A DNA stretch of 64,000 bases from Neodontobutis hainanensis (Eukaryota; Chordata; Actinopteri; Gobiiformes; Odontobutidae), in NCBI GenBank assembly GCA_024349245.1, contig JALDNG010000020.1, forward strand, positions 8,197,001-8,261,000, given 5' to 3'. The first letter of the stretch is position 1, and each line of letters starts with the position of its first letter. A program made the translations under genes and the position numbers. The notes beneath the pieces were generated by a model. That model was not told the origin of the DNA. It ran no database searches and was given only the letters and a program-made list of their open reading frames with translations. Shown here in pieces: positions 14,001 through 26,060 of the stretch.

Positions 14001-17000
14001 AAGGCTTTCTCACAGCATGTGACATTTGTAAACCCAAAATCCCCCTTTACTCGTAATCCATGATGTCTTCTCTGTGGGTTCTGGTGCTTTTCACACATCG
14101 GCTCATGTGAAAGTTTTTTTATTGCTGCCTTTGCACAAAAATGACTTACATTTCTCTGAAACATTTATATATCTCCTAGTTTGGAGATATTAAATTCATA
14201 TTACTTAAATGGACCAGTCATAGAACCCCATTTAACAGGTTAAGCATGTAACCTGAATCAGTAATGGTATTTTTGGAGTTCTTGTAGTTATAATGTCTAG
14301 TAATGCATCCACTAAATCAGCCTTAACAACTTTGTGCTTTCCAAGCATGGAGGAATGGCATGTCTGGATTGGTGGGACCTGTATTCAGCTTCTGACTCAC
14401 TGAAACTCGTTCCAGATTTATGGCACAATAAGAGATATGAACTTGAAAGTTTTGATGTGCCAAGTTCAGAGTATTCAGGCAAATCACAGAATTTTTTTGT
14501 AGCTGCTTTTAAATGCGTTCATGTTCAAATAAAATGGTTTTACAGACCGAAACATCCAAATAATTGCATTTTATGAATAAATTACATTTTCTAAAGATCT
14601 GTTAATCCCCACAGAAATTCACATTACTCTAATCTAAATTTAATTTCTTTCAGGATTATCAGAGACCATGGGCTGATCAACTTGCGGAAGTTTCAGAGTA
14701 AGTCTTCATGTGAAATGCACTTGGTCTCTGCTGTGACAGTAATCTCCACAACCTACAGAGGCTTTTGATACCTACCCGGCAAATTGTTGCAAGCAGTTTC
14801 TATGGCTGCATGCAAACAGGTGCAGCATAATAACCACCACTAACCTCTGTGCCCCTTGTGTTGCTGGAGTGTGGCAACTGACAAAAGCATATTTATGATT
14901 AAGGCTTGGAATAGTCCGCAGAGGCTGGGTGCCAGTGCGTGCCATAGCATAATTGCTTTACTCTGAACAGAAACCATGCAATGAGTGTTGCTGTAATAAT
15001 AAAAGAACGAGTAGGGGTTTCTTTGGTTGATCTATCTTCCAAAGGTTGATTTCCCTAAGCTAACCTTTGTGTAATGTCTTGGAGGTCAGACAAACAACAC
15101 AGGTTTGCTGTGTATGAATTCGTCCAATTATAGTCTCTTTCTGACCACCCAACCCCTCAGTATATTTCCCCACATGTGGCTGGTTTGGGAGTTCAAGAGT
15201 TCTCCTCTTATGTTTTATTTATGTATCCTCAGCCTCCTGGTAGCCCTCCTCCCTTTTCTTTCCTTCGCCTTATCTCTCCAGTTTTTCAAGACAAAAGGGA
15301 ATCGCAGTAGCTGTAGAGCTGCAGACTGGTTGTCATGGAGACTGTCAAAGATTGTGTGTCTCTATGGGCAGTGTGTGTGTTCATGTGTATGTCACATGCA
15401 ATCCTGAAAGCACTATCCAACCCTGGGAGGCTCACAGTTTCATGTCTAGGTTATTGCTGGCGGCAGATTGACCACTGTTGTTGTTGCAGGCCAGTGGTGT
15501 GAAGTTCTGTGAAAGCTTGTTACATGAAATTATTCAAGCCTCTGCTTTTGCATTTGTTTTTGTCAGTTGTGTGCTGGTATTCAGCCACATAAATGTCCTG
15601 TTAACATTTCTTCAGAGATGTGGACTTTCCATCTCTGTGTCTGTCTACTCATTTGTGTGATTTTATGCGTTAAGCCTGTGAATGGCAACTCTTAATTAGC
15701 ACTCACATTTAAAAAGCATAATGTTGAAGACTGGTTGCTACCCACCACACGTGCACACACACAACCTCTCCTGTCGTACCCAAACCAACAGCCATCTATC
15801 TTGGTTCCTTTGATACTCGGCAACAGATTGATGCTTAGAGGAACACAACTGTCTGAGTATATACTTTGAGTGATTTAAGTGCAGATGAATGACGAATGCA
15901 TCTTGTGTGTCTTCTCAGAGAAAGTCAGGCTGCCTTTTGAGGCAGTAACACTGCTAGATGTTTTGTTCTTCACTCACACAACAAATTATCAAAAGGAACA
16001 AGCACTTAACACTTAAAGATCCCTGGATAATTTGGGTTTTATCTTGCAATCTCTTAATCTCTATTTTATTATTTTTTTTCTTCTGGGTGTAATTTGAGGG
16101 TTTTACTTGTGTAGGAGAGATCAGTGTAAGCCATCTCTCATATGGTATGTCCTGCAGAATAAAAAAATGACCTTTTTATTATTCATTTGCCCGGGAGGAA
16201 CCCATCAAATGGAGCTGCACCAGTGAAATCAAGAAATCTGAGAACAAATGCAATTGATAGGCTCTGTTTATGAAAACCATTACATTTCTAAGTTTTCTAT
16301 CTACTGCAACCACTTACAGTGAGAGGTGGAAAAGAGAAATCGCTTAGCGCACACACACACTAGCAGCACTAAATGGGCACCAAATGTTTACACTTCTCTT
16401 GGAATACCCTCAGATCTTAAAGTAATGGTGTCTCAAGTGTCAAAGGGGGTGGATTTTTCTTTCATATTTTTTTTTTTTTTTTTTTTTACCACTGCTGCCT
16501 ACTCACATCTCTGTTTCTTTTTTCTTTCTCTCGCTCAGTGTTGGAGCGATGCTACCCGAAAGAAGTGCAAGAAGTGTATGATGTCATGAGGCGTTTTGCT
16601 CGAGTGGTGGGACCAGTTGAACACGACAAATTCATTGAAAGTAATGCGTGTAAGTTTCTGTGTGAAGGGTAAGCTTGTGACATGATCGTGACAAGTCTCA
16701 GATAATATCAAAAACTTATTCCACCCACAGTACACCATTTATTGTTTGGGTCATGTTTTTAAATTAACAAAAAAAAAAAAAAAAACAGTATGTTCAGTTT
16801 GGACATTGCTTAAACATGATTTGTTTGTAAGTGATTGTGTCTTTTCTTCCAGTGGAGTTTGAGCTAAGAAAAGAAATCCGCAGGCTACAGGAGTACAGGA
16901 AAGCTGGGGTCAAATCTTTTTGCAGTGAGTTGAGCGTGACTTTTTGCACTTTTATTAATGCTTCATCTCAAAGTTTTATGCTTGGGCAGTACAATTTTTT

Positions 17001-18180
17001 TATACTCAGACATTATATTGCCATATAATTGTTTGGCTTGGGTTTTTAAATATTTGAATTGATTATTATAGCATGACATGATAAAGACGTGTGCCTTTTA
17101 CAAGAATAATCACTGCTGAACCTCCATCATAACCTATTCATGTATGTCAAATGAATGCCTTTTCTTATCATGTCACCCATGGCCCTGTGTTTCCATGGAT
17201 CTAGGCGCCAAAGTGTACGAGCGAGTCAAGCGAGTGCGTGAGGATGAGCGCAGGAAGAGGACCATGCTGGCCGACGTGTTACAGTACATCCAGGACAGCA
17301 GGGCCTGCCAGCAGTGGCTCACCAAACAGGCTGCAATGTGAGACCTCCAGTTTCCTGTTGTTAATGAGACAATTCACATTTTAGAAAATTGGTGTGCAAA
17401 GCCTAGTTATACCAAATGTAAGTAGAACCTGTTTCTGAGAACTTGTGGTGATGCTCATGTTTATTTTTGTGATTTTTAGAGATGCTGGCATTACTCCAGC
17501 TGTCACAACGCTCACAGTGTCAGGTACCAAAGCTGTTTCTTCTGTACTCCTAAGTCTGAGTCTCATTATAACCAACACTTTTGACTTGAATCTTGTTATG
17601 TTTGTCCTCCAAAGAAGTTAACTGCATTTTGTTATGGTGCTTTTCTTTAAGTGTAGCCCAACAGTGGGAAGCTTCATGATTGCTTGACTGTTGTTACTTT
17701 TTGCTCCACAGCAACAGGTAGGCGGAGTGCACCTCCCCTGAACCTTACAGGGCTGCCAGGAACAGAGAAGCTCAATGAGCGGGAGAAAGAGGTACTTATC
17801 ACTTGCCTGCGCCTAATTGCTCACATAGGCCTCATAAAACCTCAATATGCATTAAACTTTGTATAATGTGTTGTTTGAGGTTTTGGGATAATCACTTACA
17901 GCTGTTTTGAAAAAGAACTACAGAAGCAATGTTGATAAGTTTACTGGTGTTTAAATGTCCCATATGTAACTCTGTGTTGTTTTTGTGCCTGAAGCTATGC
18001 CAGGTGGTACGCCTTGTGCCAGGAGCCTACCTAGAATATAAGCAAGCCTTGCTTAATGAGTGCAGAAGGCAAGGTGGACTACGGCTTGCGCAGGCTAGAG
18101 CGCTCATCAAGATTGATGTCAACAAGACTCGCAAAATATACGACTTTCTTATTAAGGAGGGCTACATCACTAAAGCCTAG
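11048..18180 (+). CDS. tada2a: Transcriptional adapter 2-alpha (ADA2A), 15 coding exons
   Basis: ADA2A is an adaptor in the ATAC-type and related histone acetyltransferase complexes, where it supports GCN5/PCAF in the nucleus. Coding exons: 11048-11072, 11544-11650, 11719-11778, 12016-12107, 12513-12670, 13151-13239, 13423-13495, 13567-13630, 14654-14697, 16539-16649, 16853-16924, 17205-17337, 17480-17523, 17712-17791, 17995-18180. They join in frame to 445 residues plus TAG; the human protein is 443. The start MDRLTSFG resembles the human start. A ZZ zinc finger has Cys17, 20, 31, 34, 42, 45 and His55, 59. A SANT domain follows at about 65-120 (PGWTAQEEMALLEAVMDCGF). The C-terminal SWIRM domain (about 358-445) ends KIYDFLIKEGYITKA. 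All junctions are GT-AG with consistent phase; the exon 5 donor (AAAC|GTTGGT) is weak. Dusp14 lies downstream on the same strand. Confidence 0.97.
14698..16538 (+). other. tada2a: Large tada2a intron 9
   Basis: This 1.8 kb intron separates the exon ending in the codons for LRKFQ from the exon starting in LERCYPKEV. It ends with a run of about 20 T (near 16468-16488) and a pyrimidine-rich acceptor ending ctcgctcag. I see no further exon in it; an open frame near 15105-15407 has no family resemblance. Confidence 0.8.
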
Positions 18181-18210
18181 AATCTTCTATTTGACCACAG
18201 AATACAGAAC

Positions 18211-18351
18211 ATTAAATGTGATTATTCATTTTCTTTAATATTAAACTGTAACAGTGCAAGTAATTATCATAAATAAGTCATTGCTGTGTCAATGGCTTAA
18301 ATAATTGTAAAGAAAAAAGTAGTTTTTCTAATTGTGTCTTCAAGTATTAAA
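18211..18351 (+). terminator. tada2a: Candidate tada2a poly(A) signals
   Basis: ATTAAA hexamers, the common variant of AATAAA, occur at 18211-18216, 18240-18245 and 18346-18351, within 175 bases of the tada2a stop codon. There is no canonical AATAAA between the stop and these. Which one is used cannot be told from sequence alone. Confidence 0.45.
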
Positions 18352-19481
18352 TGTTTTAAACAAACCCTCTCTTTCCCATCTGTAAATCTATACACTTAAT
18401 CCTACCACAAACAGCATCACAGACTCCTTCAATTATTGATCTCTTGGTCCTCAGAGAGAGAAAGACCTTAAACTCAGCAAGCGCTTCAACACAATAGCTT
18501 ATTTCCTTGTTGTATATAAAGTTACTTGCTTGATAGCTTCTTATAAAACTCAGCCTGATGAGTTTTGTGTTTGCCATGATGCCTCGGTGACAGTTAGTGA
18601 TTTGGTGCATTGTTGATGCGTGGGCTTGCCTGACGTAGGAGAGCTGTTATGATAATTGAGCAGGCAGGCAGCAGGTCACCGGCCTCTGACACGCTTATCA
18701 GTGCAGAGAGCAGAACCACAGCTAACAGCCTGATTAGAACGGCAGATTCAACCTCTGACGATGAGGACGAGATGGCCACGAAGAGACGCCTTTGAACTGA
18801 ATGCACGGACAGAATCACGATTTACACCGGCTCTGTGTGTCTTATCAAATCAAGGTTTCAAAGCAACTCAGGCAGCAGAGTGAAACTGGGTCTTTGACTT
18901 CTACTCATTTCATAGTGTACAGTTTAAGTCATAGTTTGACTTGGTTCTGAAAATAACATGCTTTGAGCTTTTAGCTAACTATTCTTTATATCCTGCTTGT
19001 TTTCACATATGAACACTAGTTTATTATTTTGGGAAGTGTGGGAGTTTCTGGCTCTGTGCAACAGGGCGATAAAGAGGTTGTACTGTCACTTTCTGTTAAT
19101 ATTAATACTATGTTATTAATTTTAGTAATGTGTGATTTGGGTTTTGTATCTACTGAGGAGCTGACTTCCTTGATGTGGCTTTTTTTACTCATAGTTAGCG
19201 GTTGGGTGTAGCCAATAATTGTCAAACAACTGTGTTTACTCTTTTTAAATTATAAGGACAGCAGAAACTACCCAAATGACTCTGATAAAAAGTTGACATA
19301 CCCTTGTGATTTTGGCCTGAAAACATGCACACAAGCTGACACAAACAGGTTTAAATGGCAACTAAAGGTAACATCCTCACCTGTGATATGTTTGCTTGTA
19401 TTAGTGTGTGTGTATAAAAGGTCAGTGAGTTTCTGGGCATCTCTCATCCTGTGCTGCACTGATGTTTCTGTATTCTGAGTC

Positions 19482-20168
19482 ATGAGAAAACAAAAGGCCA
19501 TTGAACTGTATAAAACAGGAAAGGGATATAAAAATATATCCAAGGAATTTAGAATGCCAATCAGCAGTGTTCAAACTCTAAGAAGTGAAAAAGGAAAAGG
19601 TCAGGTAGACCATCAAAAAAATTCAGCCACAACTGCCAGTAAAATTGTTCAGGATGCAAAGAAAACCCCACCCCAAAAAACTTTAACTGAAATACAGGAC
19701 TCTCTGAAAAGTGGTGTGGCTGTTTCAAGATGCACAATAAGGAGGTACTTGAAGAAAAATGGGCTGCATGGTTGAGTCGCCAGAAGAAAGCCATTACTAC
19801 GCAAATGCCACAAAGCATCCTGCTTAAAATATGCCAAACAGCACAAAGACAAGCCTCAAAACTTCTGGAACAAAGTCATTTGGAGTGATGAGACAACCAT
19901 AAACATTACATTTGGAGAGGAGTCAACAAGGCCGATGATGAAAGGTACATTGTTTCTACTGTGGAGTAGAAATGGTGTAGGAGGAGGGGGATCACTGATG
20001 TTTTGGGGATGTGTGAGCTACAGTCTCAGTCGGACCTCAGTATCATTGAGCCACTCTGGGGAGGGAGGTCTTTCAGTTCAAGCAAGACAGCCCAAGAATG
20101 TAGAGGAACTAGTCCAGGGGTCTCAAACTCAAATTACTTGGGGGCCGCAGGAGGCACAGTTTTGGTGA
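19482..20168 (+). pseudogene. Tc1-like transposase remnant
   Basis: The N-terminal DNA-binding half is intact to residue 97, then has an in-frame TGA. The frame continues with the WSDE motif and the FWGCVSYS segment near 20000-20030, after which family resemblance is lost just before the inserted hAT-like element. The part of the transposase with the last two catalytic acidic residues (DNAPCH and the SPDLNPIE region in intact relatives) is missing. Confidence 0.8.
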
Positions 20169-20740
20169 GGCTGGGCCAGATCAGGTATTCCACAAAAAAA
20201 GCTTTGTTAAATCCTCTCAAACGTCATTACTAGCAGTTCTTTAACTTCAATGGGTTCTTCTGAACCTGAGCTATCCTGAACTTAAATGGAATATTAAAGA
20301 ACATGAATGAGCTGGCTGAGTGGCCCCATTGGATGTCCACTCCCCTCGGTGATATTGTCAAGATAACATCAGCGTGATGACAATCCGCATGATGCGAAAT
20401 CCAATGCCAGTAACATTGACTCATTTCAAACACAGTAAGAAGCAGAAAGTTTATGACGGCTATGTGATGTCACATGGGCTCCTCCATAGTTGTGAAATGT
20501 TTCTCTGCCTGCATCAAGCCCAGTCGATGGCCCGCCCCCAGGAGCCAGAACCACTGTGATGGTAGGTTGGTTCAGTTCCAGCTTGCACAAAAAGGACCTT
20601 CCACACACAATGTGGTAACGTGTCATTCATATAAAACTCGCAGGGCGCACTAACATTAAACTTTCATATTGTCCTGTGGGCCACAAAATGTTGTCTTGCA
20701 GGCCGCAGTTGGCCCCCAGGCCGCAAGTTTGAGACCCTTG
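20115..20740. mobile_element. Non-autonomous hAT-like element nested in the Tc1 relic
   Basis: The ends are inverted: CAGGGGTCTCAAACTC at 20115 and AAGTTTGAGACCCTTG ending at 20740. Flanking 8-mers are aactagtc (20107-20114) and aactagag (20741-20748), a target-site duplication with two changes; 8 bp is the hAT length. Inner subterminal GC-rich blocks (GGGGGCCGCA near 20140, GGCCCCCAGGCCGC near 20711) are typical of this vertebrate family. No coding capacity is seen, so it is a deletion derivative. Confidence 0.85.
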
Positions 20741-20783
20741 AACTAGAGGCTTTTTGCCAAGAAGAATGAGCAGTTTTACCATC

Positions 20784-20791
20784 AAAAAAAA

Positions 20792-20857
<66 letters not shown>
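20784..20857. repeat. Poly(A) run followed by (AT)n microsatellite
   Basis: A run of about 26 A is followed directly by about 24 AT units. It lies where the right end of the Tc1 relic would be expected, so replication slippage or a retroposon tail may have replaced that end. Confidence 0.95.
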
Positions 20858-20858
<1 letters not shown>

Positions 20859-21249
20859 TAAAATGTCTTTTAATAATTGTATTTCAGCATGTGAGTAAGT
20901 CAAATAGATGAGTATATAGTGCCAAGCTGAACCAGGCTCTTCACCTGGCACATATCTCTCGCTGTAACTGTAGTGTACTGTGGTGGCAGGAGCAGCAGAT
21001 GGAGCAGATGTTAACGCTCTGCATGTGTGCAAAGATACAGAATTTCTCAACTCGCCCACACATCATCTTCTCAGACTGCCTCCTGCTTGCTCCAAAGTCC
21101 CAAATGTCCCACAAATGTAAACTGATCGTTTGGGAGGACACTGGTGTAGCTCTGTGGAGCTGACAATTACATACAAATAGTTAAAGCATCTATAAAAGGA
21201 GGTTAGCTATATAGTCATTAACACAGTCCACAGTGAAAGCAACAAAACA

Positions 21250-21440
21250 TTTACATTTAGCAGACGCTTTTATCCAAAGCAACTTACATTGTTCTATAGT
21301 AATTACCAGTGTTACAGCCACTGGAGGCAAGGTGGGTTAAGTGTCTTGCCCAAGGACACAACAACAGTATGAACTGTGAATCAAACCGCCTACCTTCCGG
21401 TTGAAGGACAACCGCTCTACCCACTGAGCTACTGCCGCTC
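21250..21440 (-). repeat. tRNA-derived SINE, copy C (best preserved)
   Basis: Read on the minus strand it starts GCGGCAGTAGCTCAGTGGGT, a tRNA-like A box, then a B-box-like CGGTTTGATTCA about 40 bases on. A unique body with GTGTCCTTGGGCAAGACACT follows and the tail is GATAAAAGCGTCTGCTAAATG, shared with a LINE 3' end in fish. It is a retroposed copy and not a functional tRNA gene: the cloverleaf does not close after the B box. Confidence 0.85.
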
Positions 21441-23629
21441 AGTGGGTAACATAATACAGAAATAATTTTCTTTGGGAAATCATCCAAATGTATTGCAAAG
21501 TTGACAGTATAAAAATAGTAGCCTAAACAAAATTGATGCGTTGCTTCTCCTCTGTCACTGTCTTATTGATTTTTAACTTTGCTGCTATTCTGAGAAAAGG
21601 GGAAAAATGTCTCCCACATCTTTGCTCTGTTTTGTTGTAACCCACTTTTCAAAAGGACAAACTCTCTCTCACACACACAATGTCCCTCTGCTCTTCTTTG
21701 TGTTCATTTCCTTTAGCCATTATTGCAAGGCAGTGATTAACAGAGGTGAACCCATCAACACAAGAGGTTACCTTGGCAACCAGGTCTGTGGCAATGAAGT
21801 CTGAAGAAGGAGCAGCTGTAGGGAGGCGAGGAGCAGATCTGTAGACTGTACAGTATATGTTCATCCTGTTGCTTGTGCTCATCTGCTGGGTAAGTAACCG
21901 GAGTGGTGCTCTGAATTAAAGAGGTCCATGCCCACACCTATCTTCTTGTCTCAGTAAAAAGACAGCTTGTATTTCAAAACAGTTTAGTTCTCAGTATGAT
22001 GCAACAAATAACACATGCACTGTATGTGATGTCTCCTTTGGATGCAGCTCACATATCTCTGCTCTTGTTCCCCTTTTGCGCAGAGGCAAATGTATTTGTT
22101 TGATGTCAGAGCAACACTGATCAGAGTGACGGCGAGGCTCCACGCCGCTCTCCCACCTTGCTGCTTGCACATGTTGCCAAAGCAAACACTTAGACCCCAT
22201 GTCTATTTTCTGCAGTCACAGCTGGAGCAATGGAAGCGCCTGTGGGGTCAGCTGCAACTTTATTTAGACTCCCATCCCCCTAAAGAGTCAGTGAGATAGC
22301 ATGCTTCCAATGCTGCTGACCACAAAGCACTTTCCATTAGCTTCATTTGAGTGCTCATTAGACACATCAGCACAGACTGAAATAAACATCTCTAGAGTTA
22401 CAACCCTAGGGTGATGTTGCGGATTTACAGTGCATCTTTACACACTCAAGTCCACCTGTTGATCAACTTATTAGCAAACTATTTTGATAATGTGTGGGAG
22501 TTTTTAAGCCCTCCAGCCAAGGAAACATTTGATGCTCCTCCATGAGCAGCTTTCTTGGTGTGAGAAGAAAGAAAAGCAGAATCTAGCATGTTCTGCCTGA
22601 AAGAGACAGAGCAGAACAAATGCCTGGCACCAGGCTGTTCCAGTTTATGCCAATATTGTTTTCTGCCTCAGCGCTCATATTTTTATTTTTTATTTTTTCA
22701 TTTGAATTGACAGGTCTCTGTTGGGTTACAGAGAGTGTAAATAATTAGCCATAACAGAGCAGCACGGGTTATTGAGTGTCCACACATTTGAGGAATGCAC
22801 AAGATGTGACGGTGAAATCACTATGGCACTGTGATTCAGAGCACACAGCTCCATCAAGCCGTGGTTGCAGGTTCTTGTTATTACAGTTATGGTGTCATTG
22901 TAAATTTTCAGCCTCCATGGCATGCGGACTGTGGTGCCATATTAAACAGGAGTGTCTTCCCAGAATGCCTCTGACTCATCTGACATTTCGGTCTGAACCC
23001 TAGTGTCTGTCTCTACAGCCGGCAGCGCTATCTTTCACTCAGCATCCCTCTATCCATCTTAGTGTCTCTTCTCACAGTTGTAATTCAAGGTTACCACTTC
23101 TTAGACATCTATCAATATTATTGTTTTTTTACCTCTTGCTCATTTTATTCCCAGACAATGCACGTCAACATTGCCCTCCTTTTAAAACATTCATCAAATG
23201 AATTTCAATCAGTAATGAGCACAGGCTCTTATGTTTTACTCGTCGTAAAAAAATGACATTTCAAGTGCAAGATCAAAAATAAATTTTAGCAATACTGGGG
23301 GTCATCTGGTCATTTTCTCATTGCTGCAACCTGCACCACTGTTTTTTTTATCTGTTTAGGTTGCTACTTGTTTCCACCTGATTGAATGTGCAAAGTAATT
23401 AGTAGTTACTCTGCGGTATAGAATAACTCACCCAGAAGCCCTTTCAATAGCACCCTTTGTTCACGGATATTTTCAGTCCACACAATAGAGAAGGTTTTGT
23501 AGCCTTTGGGTCAAACTGTCCTGATCGAAAAAAAAAAAAAAACTCTAGGCAAGCTATAATTAGAATGCCCAGTATATTTGTCTTCCATATACATGCCTGT
23601 AGCAGACCAAGCAGGAGCATTTAAATTAG

Positions 23630-23630
<1 letters not shown>

Positions 23631-23710
<80 letters not shown>
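23631..23710. repeat. (TG)n microsatellite
   Basis: About 40 uninterrupted TG units are followed by a short decayed tail (catgtgcgtgcgtg). The histidine/threonine-rich open frame on the opposite strand is produced by this repeat. Confidence 0.98.
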
Positions 23711-23711
<1 letters not shown>

Positions 23712-24629
23712 ATGTGCGTGCGTGATGCATGAAATATAATTTTATGAACATGCTTACCTGTGCGTCAGATGCTACTAAAACATTATTGATTACTGCACCT
23801 CGGATCCTGATTGTGCTCTCAGGGTTTGATAAGTTCAAGAAATGTAACTTGACCTCATTGATCCCTCTGGGCTGTTAAGTCCTACAGAAAACTGGACTGA
23901 TTCGATAATTTGGTGTCTGAGCAAATAAAACAAAGTAGTTTGGTTTAAAGCCTTGAACTTGTGAAGGTATTTTATTATTGTTATAAGTAATATATGTTAA
24001 TATGTTAAAAAGTTATATAACAGTTTCAGTGCAGTCTGCATTTCAACACAGATGCATTAATATGTAGGCTATGCAAAAGGACAACAGAAACATTAACATC
24101 ATCAGGTTTAGAGGTAAAATGTTTTTGAGTTCATGAGTGGCTAGCAAAAAAAATTTATGACAGCCAGTTCCAAGTTAGTACCTATTATTCCCCAGTCACA
24201 TCAAAGGCCACGTCAGAGCAATAAATCCACTGGTGTTTTGTTTCATAAGAGAATCACAGAGGGTTCATTTTAGTTTCATCTAACTGCACTTCACACAGTG
24301 TTTAGCATTGTGCTGTCATAAGTGATTCTCCCACCGAGTGGGTAAGATTTTTAAGTGGTGTCTGTAAAATTGTACCAATGGCTAGGTTATATAAATTCAA
24401 GGAGCTTTTTAATCTAGTTTAAACTAACCGTATCTAGACTATGCCGAGTGAAAAGAATAAAGAATACATTTTTTTCGAAAAAACAAGTAACAAATATTTT
24501 ATAAAAGGCAGGCATAATGACATTAAAATAACACTGTGCATTTCTCTATCTTGAAAAAAATATTAATTGGGAGGTCTGTAAAACACGTACACAGATATTT
24601 TCATATATATTTTATTATTTCCACACTAC

Positions 24630-24715
24630 AAGTGCCCAGAGAGGACAAACTGATCCGACAAAGGGCAAACTGAGCCCAAAGAGGACAAACTGAGCACAGG
24701 GAAGACAAACTGTAC
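24630..24715. repeat. Degenerate short tandem repeat, about 20 bp x 4
   Basis: Four imperfect units share the core GACAAACTGA or GGCAAACTGA preceded by GCCCAAAGAG-like sequence. Units start near 24632, 24652, 24671 and 24691. There is no sign that it is transcribed or translated. Confidence 0.7.
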
Positions 24716-25299
24716 TACACATGTCCATTAAAATGTTCTTTATTTATGTATAAAATTGCAATTTTGTTATATTATGGCAAGCTTTAACATTCGTTTTGCC
24801 ATAATGGGCTACACTGGCAGCCATAATAAAACCAGCCTAACTCCTTAGATTTGACAAATGCTAGTTACACTTGTTTGTAGCAGAAAATGCTGTTTAAAAT
24901 GATATGGCTTAACATTTCCTCCCATGAACAGTTTAGACACTACAACAAAAAATCTGACATTTTACTTTTTTTGCAATGAAATGCAATTCTTGTAGAAGGA
25001 ATGGTCCAAAGTGCCTGCTTTTTCCCAGAAAGGAAGAGCAATTAACTAAACGTGCTGAATGAATATCATTGCCGTGACTCATTTCTTATTTGAGTGATTG
25101 CCCCACGTTGCAACCGTCCCCACTCCCACTACATTTAACTTTAGGTTTAAACAATTACACCGCTTAAAGGCCATGCTGCTGTACAAATCAATTAGTTTAT
25201 GTCAGTAGCTGATCTGATGAAACACTAAAGTCAATGAATTTCGGGGTGCGATGTAGACGTAGATTGGGGGCCTTTTTTCTCTTTAACACTCAATAAAGC

Positions 25300-25622
25300 G
25301 TGCCCACTCTGGCTCCTCCCCCTTCCTCCTGGTGGCACTGTTCACTCCTCAAACTGAAGCTGCCTGAGCCCGCCGCTCCAGCCAGTGTAGAGCAGCCAGA
25401 TGCACTGATGTCTCCTATTTCTGTTGACTTTCTCATCATGCGGCTGCGTGTCGCGGTTAGTTTGTCTTCACACGGCCCTTTGCCCTTATATCGGCCGTCT
25501 GTATGATCGGACACTCCTGAGATGTCCGGAGTTTGAGAACAGCGGAAACACGCACGCAGGGTTGAGGCAGGCTTTGAAGGCGCGTTGAAAACCTCCATCT
25601 CTTGTCCAAGTAGAGTCTGCAG
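25300..25622 (+). other. dusp14: Probable 5' non-coding exon of dusp14
   Basis: The stretch ends in a strong donor (CTGCAG|GTAAGT) and is followed 4.1 kb later by a strong acceptor (tttttcag, ending 29708) before the dusp14 coding exon. The left limit is arbitrary. Vertebrate dusp14 genes commonly have separate 5'UTR exons; joining these two is inference. Confidence 0.45.
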
Positions 25623-26060
25623 GTAAGTTGAGTTTCACTTAGAAGCCATTTAACGTCATCACATATGTTTTTAAGTGTTATTTAGCTAAAAGGGAGCTGC
25701 AGTTTACTTGTGTGCTGTCATTTTTCTACTCTCACCAGTTTGATACGTAAGCTAATCGAAATGATGGAGCGTCTTTCTATTTTCTTCAGTTTTTGGACAA
25801 TCCCTAGCCTATTATTTCTGTCATGCAACAGCGGCCGCTGCCTCGGTCTATGCGGACACTATGACCGCAGACTTTGTGACAGTAAAACTGGAAATAAAAC
25901 AGTAAGATTAGGTTATTCTATTTAAAGCTGGAAGATATTTCCTGCACCCTAACTTGTTAATACGCGCACCTTTGACGTCACGCGCACGAGGACGAGCAGA
26001 GGAGCGCGCACAGAACGGCCTTGGCTCGTGCAATTCACAGCTCATCAATTATTAAACACG
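25430..26060 (+). promoter_or_regulatory. dusp14: CpG-richer promoter region of dusp14 with a perfect CRE
   Basis: CpG dinucleotides cluster here (for example around 25440-25500, 25540-25585 and 25963-26020) while the flanks have few. A donor CTGCAG|GTAAGT at 25622/25623 ends a likely non-coding first exon. A full palindromic CRE, TGACGTCA, lies at 25973-25980, just inside the inferred first intron. The transcription start is not defined by the sequence; no convincing TATA box is seen. Confidence 0.5.

Larger units (their letters stand above)
19260..20783 (+). mobile_element. Dead Tc1/mariner-type transposon, interrupted
   Basis: The left flank (AAAAAGTTGACATACCC, near 19287) resembles a Tc1-type terminal repeat. 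From 19482 a frame reads MRKQKAIELYKTGKGYKNIS, a paired-like helix-turn-helix typical of Tc1 transposases. It runs 97 codons to a TGA at 19773, where GLHG would be expected to continue; the same frame then goes on through KYAKQHKDKPQNFWNKVIWSDE, which holds the first catalytic Asp. The element is broken by a 626-bp insertion at 20115-20740. The matching right terminal repeat was not found; the element seems to fade into the poly(A)/(AT)n tract near 20784. It is inactive. Confidence 0.85.
18352..25290. other. Intergenic region between tada2a and dusp14
   Basis: I see no gene here beyond transposase relics. Contents in order: a less AT-rich block at about 18590-18800, a Tc1-like relic at about 19260-20783 split by a hAT-like element, a poly(A)/(AT)n tract to about 20857, a SINE at 21250-21440, a long (TG)n tract at 23631-23710, and a short degenerate tandem repeat at 24630-24715. 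Open frames near 21991-22299 overlap on both strands and look accidental. Confidence 0.7.

Noticed and set aside
21375..21440. A tRNA gene on the minus strand
   Set aside because: A and B box-like segments are present, but the sequence continues into a SINE body and LINE-type tail shared with copies at 3846 and 8388, and the cloverleaf does not close.
22042..22299. A spliced coding exon ending SQLEQWKRLWGQLQLYLDSH
   Set aside because: It has a plausible acceptor (ttttctgcag) but no partner exon in phase and no family resemblance; the opposite strand is also open, which suggests base composition.
23626..23838. A Thr/His-rich protein
   Set aside because: It is the translation of the (TG)n microsatellite.
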